A stretch of 64,000 nt of DNA from Bacteroidetes bacterium OLB9 (lineage in GTDB: Bacteria; Bacteroidota; Bacteroidia; Chitinophagales; Saprospiraceae): positions 40,285 through 104,284 of the forward strand of contig LNBW01000017.1 in NCBI GenBank assembly GCA_001567255.1, given 5' to 3'. Below the pieces are notes generated by a model, which did not search any database, was not told the DNA's origin, and was given only the letters and a program-made list of their open reading frames with translations. Within the stretch, counting starts at the first letter, position 1. The number at the start of each line of letters is the position of its first letter. Positions 8,988 to 17,832 of this stretch are shown here, in pieces. Made by a program: the position numbers and the translations under genes.

Positions 8988-9021
8988 AAAAAAACCGGAT
9001 CAAGTTATTCCATCCGGTTTT
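8988..9021 (-). terminator. sucC terminator
   Basis: AAAACCGGAT (8991-9000) and ATCCGGTTTT (9012-9021) form a perfect 10-bp stem with an 11-base loop. Read on the minus strand a T run follows, and the structure lies 44 bases after the sucC stop. Confidence 0.85.
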
Positions 9022-9064
9022 ATATTATAAACAATGTTATTATCTAATCTGAAAGAATGGTAGC

Positions 9065-10267
9065 TTATGCAATCATTTTTTTGACTAGATCAGCTGCCTC
9101 CTGCAATGCAATCGCCGAATGCACAGCCAGACCTGACTTGTCAATGAGCTCTTTTGCAATATCAGCATTAGTACCCTGCAGCCTTACAATGATAGGCACA
9201 TTGATGTTGCCTATATTTTTATAAGCATCTACTACACCTTGTGCTACTCGATCACATCTTACAATACCACCAAAGATATTAATCAAAATAGCTTTGACAT
9301 TATTGTCTCTCAATATTAATTTGAAAGCATGCTCTACTCTTTCTGCATCAGCTGTCCCACCTACATCAAGGAAATTGGCAGGTGACCCACCAGACAATTT
9401 GATAATGTCCATTGTAGCCATCGCCAGTCCGGCACCATTAACCATACATCCTACATTACCGTCGAGATTGACGTAGTTAAGTCCGTAACTCTTAGCTTCA
9501 ACTTCTGTTGGGTCTTCTTCGTCAGTGTCTCTCATGGCTTCCAGTTCAGGATGTCTGAACAGCCCATTGTCATCCAGAGTTACTTTGCAGTCCACAGCGA
9601 TAATTCTGTCATCACCTGTCTTCAGGCATGGGTTGATTTCGAAAAGCGAGGCATCTGACCCTAAAAATGCTTTGTATAACTTATCGATAAATTTTAAAAA
9701 TTCCTTATATGCGGCACCTTTCAACCCGAGATTAAAGGCAATATTTCTTTTCTGAAAATCTCGCAATCCCACATGTGGATCGATATATTCTTTGTGTACA
9801 AGATGAGGTGTCTTTTCGGCCACTTCTTCAATATTCATTCCTCCTTCGGTCGAATAGACAATTACATTTCTTTTAGTACCTCTATCCATTAAAATCGAAA
9901 CGTAATATTCTTTGCAGGCATCAAAGTCCGGTGCATAACTGTCTTCAGCTATCAAGACTTTTCTGACTAATTTACCTTCTCCATTCAGACCGCCAGGCGT
10001 CTGAGGTGTTTTCAGCATCATACCCAGGATGTTTCCAGCGTGCTGTTTGAGTTCGTCAATATTTTTAGCTAGTTTGACTCCACCACCTTTGCCACGGCCA
10101 CCGGCGTGAATTTGAGCTTTAACAACACAAAATTTAGTACCTGTCTCAGCTTGTAATTGTGCATAAGCTGCTACTGCCTCTTCTACGGTATGAGCCAGTA
10201 TTCCTCTTTGAACTGCGACACCATATGATGATAACAATTCTTTGCCCTGATATTCGTGTAAATTCAT
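9065..10267 (-). CDS. sucC: succinyl-CoA synthetase beta subunit (ADP-forming type)
   Basis: TCA-cycle enzyme subunit interconverting succinyl-CoA and succinate with ATP formation. The protein has the normal 400 residues. It opens MNLHEYQGKELL, the family signature, followed by an ATP-grasp fold (KAQIHAGGRGKGGGVKLAK near residue 50, LFEINPC near 205) and a C-terminal CoA-ligase domain with GGTADAERV and IFGGIVRCD. The partner subunit gene sucD is not next to it. It is monocistronic, with a well-placed promoter and a terminator of its own. Confidence 0.95.
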   Translation of the reverse strand: MNLHEYQGKELLSSYGVAVQRGILAHTVEEAVAAYAQLQAETGTKFCVVKAQIHAGGRGKGGGVKLAKNIDELKQHAGNILGMMLKTPQTPGGLNGEGKLVRKVLIAEDSYAPDFDACKEYYVSILMDRGTKRNVIVYSTEGGMNIEEVAEKTPHLVHKEYIDPHVGLRDFQKRNIAFNLGLKGAAYKEFLKFIDKLYKAFLGSDASLFEINPCLKTGDDRIIAVDCKVTLDDNGLFRHPELEAMRDTDEEDPTEVEAKSYGLNYVNLDGNVGCMVNGAGLAMATMDIIKLSGGSPANFLDVGGTADAERVEHAFKLILRDNNVKAILINIFGGIVRCDRVAQGVVDAYKNIGNINVPIIVRLQGTNADIAKELIDKSGLAVHSAIALQEAADLVKKMIA

Positions 10268-10706
10268 ATTATTTATTCGTTTGCCGCAAATTTAGTGTTA
10301 AAATTGACGATGTGCAAATAATAGGTTAATAAAGAAATCCAAAATTTAAGCATGATGGATGATTTGGGACTATGATTTTACAAATGCCATATTACAATTA
10401 TAGTAATGGTTCATGGGAATCCTATCATAAAAGCGTGCCTTGGATGGTCGTGATGCTTACAATGACTTACCAAATGTTTATTAAAATGCATATCGATAAA
10501 AAAATAATGAAATTCTAATACCACAAAATCATAAATTTGATATAGATTTGTATTTTTTATAGCAACATCAAATATTGTTATGGCTTAAAGATGCCAATAT
10601 AAATGCGGATATACTTCATTAACCTTTGAGGTGCTGCATAGGATTGGAGAAAGAAGCATTGGAAATTTAGCGGTGATTATTCATTTATTCAAATCGACCG
10701 AAGACC
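10268..10706. other. 439-base divergent gap between sucC and a secreted-protein gene
   Basis: It holds the sucC promoter (10287-10318, minus strand) and, for the plus strand, two -7-like motifs, TAAATTTG (10532-10539) and TAGATTTG (10543-10550), without clear -33 boxes. A 48-codon frame at 10372-10518 is not convincing as a gene. I see nothing else. Confidence 0.5.
10287..10318 (-). promoter_or_regulatory. sucC promoter
   Basis: On the minus strand TTTG (10315-10318), a 20-base spacer and TAAATTTG (10287-10294) match the Bacteroidota promoter consensus at both boxes. The -7 box is 19 bases from the sucC start codon. Confidence 0.7.
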
Positions 10707-12401
10707 ATGAAAAGTAAAATATTGGTTATCATCTTGTTACTGTTAACAACATTAGTGTTCGGTCAAATACACCGTGACCCGGTAGTCATGTATGAACCAC
10801 CAGAGTTTCTTACTCATCCGCCGTTGTGGCACCATACGATCTATGATTCGACGAATATTGGTTACCCTATTGAATCTGTTCAGGATAGATATACTGATGG
10901 GTACAATAACATCACTTATATCAGACCACGGACTTGGAAGCCGGTTTTTGACGGGCATTATATGTATGCTTTTACCACAACCTTTGGCACGACTCGAACA
11001 ATTTTTGGAGCTATTTTATATAAAATGGACATCAGGACAGGAGAGATACTCTGGCAGACTGTTTTTGACAATCGAACACTAGATAGGCAAGAATACGTAC
11101 AAACTATCGAATTGAAAGATAATAAAGTTGAGCTGGTGACCATGAAGCGATTTAGTGACACATCAAAAGATGTACCTTTTACATATAATGTTTTTGGGGC
11201 AGATTCTTATGTTTGTGTCAGAACCTATGATGCATCTATCGGTACGCTGCTGGAATATAATTGCTGGGATAAAACAGATCAGTATATTGCTGTGGTGGCA
11301 CCACATTCGGAAGAATACCGAATCATCAGAAAAAGAGATGATGGTACTTTTGCCTACATTGATAATAGAATGCTCTATGATGACTATATAGATTTAAAGA
11401 TCATCCGACCAGATGGTAAGACTAAGTTTTTCAGAAGAGACACGATGTATTACCCTAAGGAAAAATATATTAATTTTAATTATCTCTCCACATCATATAC
11501 TGCACATAAAATGATGTTTTTAGATAATGGCAATGCACTTGTGGCATATAACTATGAGTACTTTGATGATATAGGGCGCAACTTATATCCGGACTTGAGC
11601 TACATTCAGGTGTATGATCAGGATTTCAACCCCATACAGCGTATCAGCACCGGAAAATTTGTCAATATGTTTAAAGAAGATATCTATGACATTTCTATTT
11701 TACATGCAGATAATCAATATTTTACACTGGAGATTAATAGAAATGACACAAAGAATTACATTATTTCTGACTATGATATGAATATTATAAATATGATTGA
11801 CTATGCAGAGGATTACTTCAAGCCGGTCATAGGTTATGGCATGCTGGAATATACACACAAACCATATAGGATTACTAAAACGTATGGCAAACAGATTCCT
11901 AATGAAATACCCCAATCTCTGGATTACAGTATTTATGAAAATAATCAGTGGGTACATAAGTTTTCACAGCACCTGGGTGATAATCACTATCTGGATGAAA
12001 TCAAATTTTTGACTGAAACTCCTGATCACGATATTTTGATGTGTGTGGATCATGCCGTTTATGACGAAGATTTGAAAGTAGCTTGTAACGAAACAGAAAT
12101 GTGGATGCTGATAGATGGCGATCTGTTGGGAATAAAGACGGCTACAGAAAACATAGTGAAGCCTTCATCGGTGAAGGTGTTTCCTAATCCTGGGAGCAAT
12201 TGGTTTATGATAGAATCAGATCAGAGGATGAAATCTCTTGAAGTGATGGATGTCTTTGGTGTGACAAGAAAACCGATACATATAGATGATTTTCAGTATC
12301 AACTTGACTTGTCTTCAGAATCCAGTGGTATGTATTTCGTACGCATTATCGGCGACTATGGACAGACCATCGCTATCCAAAAACTAATCAAAAAGGATTA
12401 A
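10707..12401 (+). CDS. secreted protein with T9SS C-terminal sorting domain
   Basis: A 564-residue protein with signal peptide MKSKILVIILLLLTTLVFGQ. Most of the chain is beta-rich, with repeated units such as GDNHYLDEIKFL and DIRTGEILWQ that resemble a beta-propeller. The last 75 residues or so form a type A T9SS sorting domain: VKVFPNPGSNW, then a middle strand, then SSGMYFVRII and a Lys-rich end (KLIKKD). It is therefore exported through the outer membrane. No enzymatic motif is visible. Its stop codon overlaps that of aroA in a shared TTAA. Confidence 0.8.
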   Translation: MKSKILVIILLLLTTLVFGQIHRDPVVMYEPPEFLTHPPLWHHTIYDSTNIGYPIESVQDRYTDGYNNITYIRPRTWKPVFDGHYMYAFTTTFGTTRTIFGAILYKMDIRTGEILWQTVFDNRTLDRQEYVQTIELKDNKVELVTMKRFSDTSKDVPFTYNVFGADSYVCVRTYDASIGTLLEYNCWDKTDQYIAVVAPHSEEYRIIRKRDDGTFAYIDNRMLYDDYIDLKIIRPDGKTKFFRRDTMYYPKEKYINFNYLSTSYTAHKMMFLDNGNALVAYNYEYFDDIGRNLYPDLSYIQVYDQDFNPIQRISTGKFVNMFKEDIYDISILHADNQYFTLEINRNDTKNYIISDYDMNIINMIDYAEDYFKPVIGYGMLEYTHKPYRITKTYGKQIPNEIPQSLDYSIYENNQWVHKFSQHLGDNHYLDEIKFLTETPDHDILMCVDHAVYDEDLKVACNETEMWMLIDGDLLGIKTATENIVKPSSVKVFPNPGSNWFMIESDQRMKSLEVMDVFGVTRKPIHIDDFQYQLDLSSESSGMYFVRIIGDYGQTIAIQKLIKKD

Positions 12402-13669
12402 TTGTCCGTGGGTATGAATTGGACGTTCAATCCCAGTAATTGAATGTCTTGCCAGAAATTGGGATAAGACTTTGACACCACTTCAGGATGCTTAATGATG
12501 ATAGGAAAGCACAATGCTAGAGGAGCAAGACTCAGTGCCATGCGATGATCTTCATAGGTTTCAAAGTCAGGCGAAACATCTGGTGAAGTCGCCCTTCCTT
12601 CCTGCATAAAATATGTAGTACCACTTTTTTTACTAAATTTGGAAGGCATTTTTGTGAGAAAGACTCCTACTTTTGATAGCTCATTTTGTAGAGCTGCAAT
12701 ACGGTCTGTTTCCTTGATCTTTAATGTTTGAAGCCCTGTAAATAACCCGTTAATACCAAGGCCTGCACAAAGACAGGCTATACTTTGAAAGAGATCTGGT
12801 GTTTGTATGAAATTTAATTCTAAAAAAGGTGGTATAGGTATGTCTGCTGATTTCGAAATAACAATTCCATCATCAACAAATGAGGTATGAATGCCTAGCT
12901 TCATAGCTACCTGGGAGATGGCAGCGTCGCCTTGTAATGATGCAGCGTATAATCCATTCAATCTAATGGTAGCTGTCTTGCTGAGTCCTGCCATAACATA
13001 ATAATAGGAAGCAGCAGACCAGTCTGCTTCGACTTTAAAATGATTAGGCTCATATTTTTGTGGTGCAATGATGATGTTATTACCTTCCCATCGGTGTTTT
13101 ATACCAAAAAAAGACTGTATGGCAAGGGTCATTTCTATGTATGGCCGAGAAACGATTGCTCCATTTAGATGAAGTGACAATCCGTCAGGCAATACAGGTG
13201 CTATCAAGAGCAATGCTGTAATAAACTGAGAGCTGACATCTGCTGGAAGGCTTACCTCATGTTGAAGTTGCTCATTAGGGCTTCTAATTAGTAGTGGCGG
13301 GAATCCCTCCTGCTCTAAATAAGAGATGTTGGCGCCGAGTTGTCGCAATGCATCTACAAGAGGTTTCACTGGTCGTTTTTTCATCTGAGCAGAGCCAGTC
13401 AGTATATGTTCTCCTTGTTGAATGGCTAGATAGGCAGCTAAAAAACGATAGGTTGTACCGGCATGATGGGTATCCAGTGTAGTATCTGAGCTATCAAGCA
13501 ATGCTGATAACCGAGTGGTGTCATCACTTTGAGATAGGTTTTCAATTTGAAAATGCTCACTGCATAGGGCACGAATCATTAATACGCGGTTGGATATACT
13601 TTTAGAGCCTGGCAGCGTGATGGTTCCGGCCAGATGCTTATTTTCAACGGATATTCGGGCTGACATCAT
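12398..13669 (-). CDS. aroA: 3-phosphoshikimate 1-carboxyvinyltransferase (EPSP synthase)
   Basis: Sixth step of the shikimate pathway: joins PEP to shikimate 3-phosphate. The 423-residue protein shows LPGSKSISNRVL near residue 20 (shikimate-phosphate binding Lys/Ser), HAGTTYRFLAAYLA near residue 90 and the C-terminal YEDHRMALSLAP. It uses the AGTTYR form instead of the more common GNAGT, as seen in other Bacteroidota sequences. It is the last gene of a phoH-osmC-aroA run with 49 bases after the restored osmC stop. aroB lies in the same window but is not linked. Confidence 0.93.
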   Translation of the reverse strand: MMSARISVENKHLAGTITLPGSKSISNRVLMIRALCSEHFQIENLSQSDDTTRLSALLDSSDTTLDTHHAGTTYRFLAAYLAIQQGEHILTGSAQMKKRPVKPLVDALRQLGANISYLEQEGFPPLLIRSPNEQLQHEVSLPADVSSQFITALLLIAPVLPDGLSLHLNGAIVSRPYIEMTLAIQSFFGIKHRWEGNNIIIAPQKYEPNHFKVEADWSAASYYYVMAGLSKTATIRLNGLYAASLQGDAAISQVAMKLGIHTSFVDDGIVISKSADIPIPPFLELNFIQTPDLFQSIACLCAGLGINGLFTGLQTLKIKETDRIAALQNELSKVGVFLTKMPSKFSKKSGTTYFMQEGRATSPDVSPDFETYEDHRMALSLAPLALCFPIIIKHPEVVSKSYPNFWQDIQLLGLNVQFIPTDN

Positions 13670-13718
13670 GATGGAGAATCAATCAGAATGAGTAGAGCAA
13701 ACCTGTGAGGATCAGACC

Positions 13719-14127
13719 TCAATCCAGCCAAGTAAAACTGAGATTTTGCCTAATATCAGGATGCAGACTGAATGCCATAGGACATGTTTTTGCGGCGGCT
13801 TCCAGGATTTTTTTTATCCTTGGATGAGTAATGAGTTTCAGGCATGGTGATATGCACATCTACAGCTGCAATCCGTCGAGGATCTGCTGCCATATGCTTG
13901 GTGATTTCAACCTTAGTGCCATCAATGTTTAATCCGTGATTTCGTGCTGCAATACCCATAATGGTGACCATGCAGGTACCAAGCGCAGTAGCTGCGAGAT
14001 CCGTTGGAGAAAATGCTTCTCCTTTGCCATTATTATCCACTGGTGCATCGGTGATTATGGTCTGTCCGGAACGCAGATGCGTACACTCAGTACGCAAATC
14101 ACCCAGATATAAAATTGTTGAGGTCAT
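13719..14127 (-). CDS. OsmC/Ohr family protein, frame broken at a run of 8 T
   Basis: The OsmC family reduces organic hydroperoxides with two cysteines. The frame from 14127 runs through FSPTDLAATALGTCMVTIMG, with the first redox Cys near residue 53, and stops at 13756 after an unrelated 14-residue tail. Removing one base from the T run at 13808-13815 continues the family sequence as KKILEAAAKTCPMAFSLHP and ends at a stop at 13719-13721, giving 135 residues, the normal size. The restored part holds the second conserved Cys (KTCP). The phoH stop is 2 bases upstream. I annotate the restored span; it may be a pseudogene, a sequencing error or a slippage gene. Confidence 0.8.
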
Positions 14128-14129
14128 GT

Positions 14130-15176
14130 TTAATCTGTTTTAGTATTGTCTTGCTGATTATTTTCTTTGTTGGCTTCCTTTTCTGCTTCCCTTAGTTCGC
14201 GTTGCCTAATTCTTTCAGCTTCTTCAGCTTCATCTGCCATATCGTAGGAGCGAATAATTTCCTTGACAAGTCGATGTCTGACCACATCTTCAGCCGTTAA
14301 AAACAACTGCCCGATGCCATCAATAGGTTTGAGAATATCTAGCGCTTTTCTAAGTCCGGATTTTTGATAGCCGGGTAAATCAATTTGTGAGAGATCACCG
14401 GTGATGATGGCTTTTGCATTGGGGCCGATTCTGGTAAGAAACATTTTGAGCTGAGTGGTGGTACAGTTCTGTGCTTCATCCAGGATAATAAAAGCATGGT
14501 CTAGCGTACGGCCACGCATGAACGCCAGAGGTGCCACTTCGATGACTCTATTGGTGATGAAAAAATTTAGTTTCTCAGCAGGAATCATATCATCCAGGGC
14601 ATCATAGAGCGGTCGTAAGTACGGATCTACTTTATCTTTCATATCGCCAGGCAAAAATCCCAGATGTTCACCTGCTTCGACTGCAGGCCTGGTTAGAATA
14701 ATTTTTTTGACAAGCTTAGCTTTCAATGCTCTAATAGCCAGTGCCACTGCAGTATAGGTTTTGCCGGTTCCGGCTGGGCCGATAGCAAAGACAATGTCAT
14801 TTTCTTCAGAACATTCGACCAGCATCTTTTGATTCTTTGTTTTAGCCTTGATCGGGGCGCCATTTTTGCCATATACAATTACGCCACCTGAAGAATGCGG
14901 ACTAATTTTGTTGTCATGGGCATGATCACTAGCGAGTATATCCTCGACCACTTGGGTAGAGAACTCCTTTTTCTGCTCAATCATGCGTACCATAATTTCT
15001 AATTTGGATTTAACCTCTTCCATACTTTTCTTGTCTCCTTTCAGCTTAATCTGATTGCCGCGGGAAGTGATCTGAACGTCCTGATAAGCTTTTTTCAACA
15101 AGTTAATTTTTACATTATTTTCACCATAAAGTTCCAATGGGTCTATGCCGTCTATGGTCAATACTGCTTCGCTCAA
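14130..15176 (-). CDS. PhoH family ATPase
   Basis: A 348-residue P-loop ATPase of the PhoH/YbeZ type. An N-terminal KH-like region (about 1-65) is followed by the helicase-like ATPase core with Walker A GPAGTGKT at 133-140, Walker B AFIILDEAQN near 235 and the conserved RGRTLDHAF just before it. A charged Glu/Lys/Asn-rich tail ends the protein. The family is linked to RNA metabolism and often sits with ybeY, which is not seen here. It is the first gene of the phoH-osmC-aroA run and is divergent from the SAM hydrolase gene. Confidence 0.88.
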   Translation of the reverse strand: MSEAVLTIDGIDPLELYGENNVKINLLKKAYQDVQITSRGNQIKLKGDKKSMEEVKSKLEIMVRMIEQKKEFSTQVVEDILASDHAHDNKISPHSSGGVIVYGKNGAPIKAKTKNQKMLVECSEENDIVFAIGPAGTGKTYTAVALAIRALKAKLVKKIILTRPAVEAGEHLGFLPGDMKDKVDPYLRPLYDALDDMIPAEKLNFFITNRVIEVAPLAFMRGRTLDHAFIILDEAQNCTTTQLKMFLTRIGPNAKAIITGDLSQIDLPGYQKSGLRKALDILKPIDGIGQLFLTAEDVVRHRLVKEIIRSYDMADEAEEAERIRQRELREAEKEANKENNQQDNTKTD

Positions 15177-15369
15177 TATGATTATAATTTATTTTTTAAT
15201 GACTTATAAAATGCTATGTTTTTTAAAATACGAATGCTATTAAAAATTATATATATTAAAATGTTATAATATATTAATAATAAACCTTTTCTTTGCACAC
15301 AAATATTAGGATTTAATTTGAAATCCTGAAAAGAAGTGACAATTTTTTTAGAAAATTAACGGTATTTTG

Positions 15370-16141
15370 ATGCAAATAGTTTCCCTGACTACTGATTATG
15401 GATCTAAAGACTTTTATGTCGCAGAATTGAAGGCGTCTATACTATCTCGTAAGAATGATTTTGCCATAGTAGATGTGAGTCACGATATAGACCGGTTTGA
15501 CATTGTACAGGCGGCATTTTTCATTCAAAATGTTGTGCCATCATTTCCACAAGGGTCTATTCATATTATCGCTGTCAATTGTAACTATAACCGTAAAACT
15601 GAATACATTTGTTTTGAACGCGATGGTCACTTTTACATTGGCCCCAACAATGGTGTATTTAGCCTGGTATTTGAGGATCTGGATGTGTCAAAAATATATA
15701 TTATTGATGCGCCTAATTCAGCGATAAACAGCGTTAATTCCTTGTTTTCTCATGCAGCAGCCTTTATAGGTCATGGTCTTCCACTGGAAGATATCGGTCC
15801 GGTAGTACCTTCTTTTACGCACAAGTTGACCATTCAGCCTGTTGTCACTTCCAGCCAGATTCGGGCTACGGTGATACATGTGGATCATTTCGAAAATGTA
15901 GTGGTGAATCTAAAAAAGGAAACATTTGAGAAAGCTCGCGACAACCGTCAATTTGCACTCTATTATAAACCACATGATCCGATCACTTTTATCAGTAAAA
16001 ATTATGGAGATGTGCCTGTAGGTGATCCGGTCGCTTTTTTTTAATTCTTCAGGTTATCTGGAAATAGCGCTCAACCTTGATAAAGCCAGCTCAATGCTCA
16101 ATATCCAGAAAAACGAAATCGTACAAATCAACTTTTTCTAA
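15370..16141 (+). CDS. S-adenosylmethionine hydrolase (DUF62/duf-62 type), frame broken at a run of 8 T
   Basis: Related to SAM hydroxide adenosyltransferases and fluorinase: uses water to split SAM to adenosine and methionine. LTTDYGSKDFYVAELK opens the N-terminal domain, and IGPNNGVFSL and DHFENVVVNL are family signatures. The frame stops at 16044 right after DPVAFF. Dropping one base from the T run (16035-16042) continues as NSSGYLEIALN, the conserved C-terminal motif, and ends at 16139-16141, total about 256 residues. That stop overlaps the ATG of the next gene (TAATG). The start is the ATG at 15370; a TTG precedes it directly. Confidence 0.85.
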
Positions 16142-16440
16142 TGAGTCATATCCTACGTATCGTCAGACTTACTTTTCAAGCCGATAAAACTCGCGATTTT
16201 GAGCAAATCTTCAAAGAGTCGCAACCCCTCATTGAGGCATTTGAAGGTTGTATGGGCGTAGAATTAAAAAGAGATTTTTCGAAGCCTAATGTCTATTACA
16301 CGGTGAGTAGATGGCAATGTCATGAAGATTTGGACAAATATAGAGCATCACAACTCTTTAAAACGACATGGACAAAAACCAAAGTATTATTCAGTGAAAA
16401 AGCTACCGCCTACTCGTTGATAAAAGAGTGGGAATCATAG
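16141..16440 (+). CDS. ABM-domain (quinol monooxygenase-like) protein
   Basis: A 99-residue single-domain protein of the antibiotic biosynthesis monooxygenase fold. LRIVRLTFQADKTRDFEQIF is the first strand and helix, the central FEGCMGVELKRD and the VYYTVSRWQCHEDLDKYRAS segment fit the ferredoxin-like barrel. The substrate cannot be deduced. Its ATG overlaps by one base the restored stop of the SAM hydrolase gene, so the two are probably translationally coupled. Confidence 0.75.
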   Translation: MSHILRIVRLTFQADKTRDFEQIFKESQPLIEAFEGCMGVELKRDFSKPNVYYTVSRWQCHEDLDKYRASQLFKTTWTKTKVLFSEKATAYSLIKEWES

Positions 16441-16520
16441 TCCAAATGCAACCATAATCACATAAAATCTAAGGGAATCCCCGACAATATATTAATTTAT
16501 TTAAAATATATTTTGAAAAT

Positions 16521-16561
16521 ATGTATGGTAAACCTTTATTTTGCGTCATATTACCATACAT
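16521..16561. repeat. 11-bp perfect inverted repeat upstream of aroB
   Basis: ATGTATGGTAA (16521-16531) and TTACCATACAT (16551-16561) are exact reverse complements 19 bases apart. A -7-like TATTTTG (16537-16543) lies between them. It could be a two-site operator, or a hairpin terminator without T run for the upstream operon. A 12-codon frame (MEVIKRL...) opens at the end of the right arm and I do not count it as a gene. Confidence 0.55.
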
Positions 16562-16720
16562 GGAAGTCATAAAAAGGCTATCTATCCGGAAATTTTGACT
16601 TGTACATTATTACTATTTGTATTTGCATTACTGAATATTCGTCATTACATCCGGAGCAAATTAGTCTTCGGAACTTTCATATATCAATTGACAATTTAAA
16701 CGAATCATTGACAACTTTGT

Positions 16721-17776
16721 ATGAAGCATATTGTAGGAAGTGAATATAATATCCACATCAACAACTGGTCAGCACTTAAAGATACCATTTCAGCAATTCA
16801 GCCATCACAAGTTTTTGTACTAGTAGATGAAAATACAGAAAAGTACTGTTTACATCAGCTCTTTGAGCATATTGAGTTGCAAGTAAGAATTATAAGAATA
16901 CCATCTGGTGAAAGAAATAAGACGATTGAAACATGTCAACATGTTTGGTCAGATTTATTACGTAAAGGAGCAGACAGACACGCATTGATGCTCAACCTAG
17001 GAGGAGGTGTCATAGGTGATCTAGGAGGCTTTTGTGCTGCAACGTTTATGCGTGGCATTCCATATATTCAGATTCCAACTACTTTACTGGCTCAAGTAGA
17101 TGCATCATTGGGTGGCAAAACCGGAGTGGATTTTGGTGGATTTAAAAATATGATTGGACTTATCCAACAACCGCTTGCAGTTTTTGTCTATACTGATTAC
17201 CTGGAAACTCTGCCGGATGAACACATGAAAAGTGGATTTGCTGAATTGCTTAAACATGGGCTCATTGCTGATAAAAATGAGTGGCAGACACTTTCTAAGT
17301 CTAACCTCGATAGTCTTGAATTTGAAAATATTGTATATCAATCTCTCCTTATTAAAAAGGCAGTCACTGATCAGGACCCAGGAGAAAAAGGCGTCAGAAA
17401 GATACTGAATTTTGGACATACCATCGGCCATGCCGTAGAATCTTACTGGATGGATAGTCGCACTCCATTGTTACACGGAGAAGCTGTGGCTATAGGAATG
17501 GTTTCAGAAGCCTTCTTGTCTTATCGGGTGGGCAATATTTCAGAGACCGATTTGTTTGATATTCGAAATTCTATTATCAAGCTATATGGTCATCATCCTA
17601 AATATGTTAAGCCTGCGGAGCAGCTTTTAGACTTGATGAAATCAGACAAGAAAAATTACAAAGGAGAATATCGCTTTTCGCTACTTCAGTCTATAGGTCG
17701 GGCGGAGTATGATGTGGCGGTGGCATCAGAGTTTGTTGAAGAAAGTTTACTTTTTTATAAAGAAAGAATAGGGTAA
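16721..17776 (+). CDS. aroB: 3-dehydroquinate synthase
   Basis: Second step of the shikimate pathway: NAD-dependent, metal-dependent cyclisation of DAHP. The 351-residue protein has the NAD-binding GGGVIGDLGGFCAATFMRG near residue 95, TTLLAQVDASLGGKTGVD near 125 and the metal ligands in GFAELLKHG, NFGHTIGHAVE and HGEAVAIGM. It is complete. A sialidase gene follows after 56 bases on the same strand and may be co-transcribed, without an obvious functional link. Confidence 0.95.
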   Translation: MKHIVGSEYNIHINNWSALKDTISAIQPSQVFVLVDENTEKYCLHQLFEHIELQVRIIRIPSGERNKTIETCQHVWSDLLRKGADRHALMLNLGGGVIGDLGGFCAATFMRGIPYIQIPTTLLAQVDASLGGKTGVDFGGFKNMIGLIQQPLAVFVYTDYLETLPDEHMKSGFAELLKHGLIADKNEWQTLSKSNLDSLEFENIVYQSLLIKKAVTDQDPGEKGVRKILNFGHTIGHAVESYWMDSRTPLLHGEAVAIGMVSEAFLSYRVGNISETDLFDIRNSIIKLYGHHPKYVKPAEQLLDLMKSDKKNYKGEYRFSLLQSIGRAEYDVAVASEFVEESLLFYKERIG

Positions 17777-17832
17777 AAGATCACTGCTTTATGTTGTATT
17801 GTCCATCAGCCAGAAGACACTTATGCACTGCA

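Noticed and set aside
10372..10518. 48-codon plus-strand frame in the sucC upstream gap
   Set aside because: It has no promoter directly before it, contains many Met, and shows no recognisable sequence.
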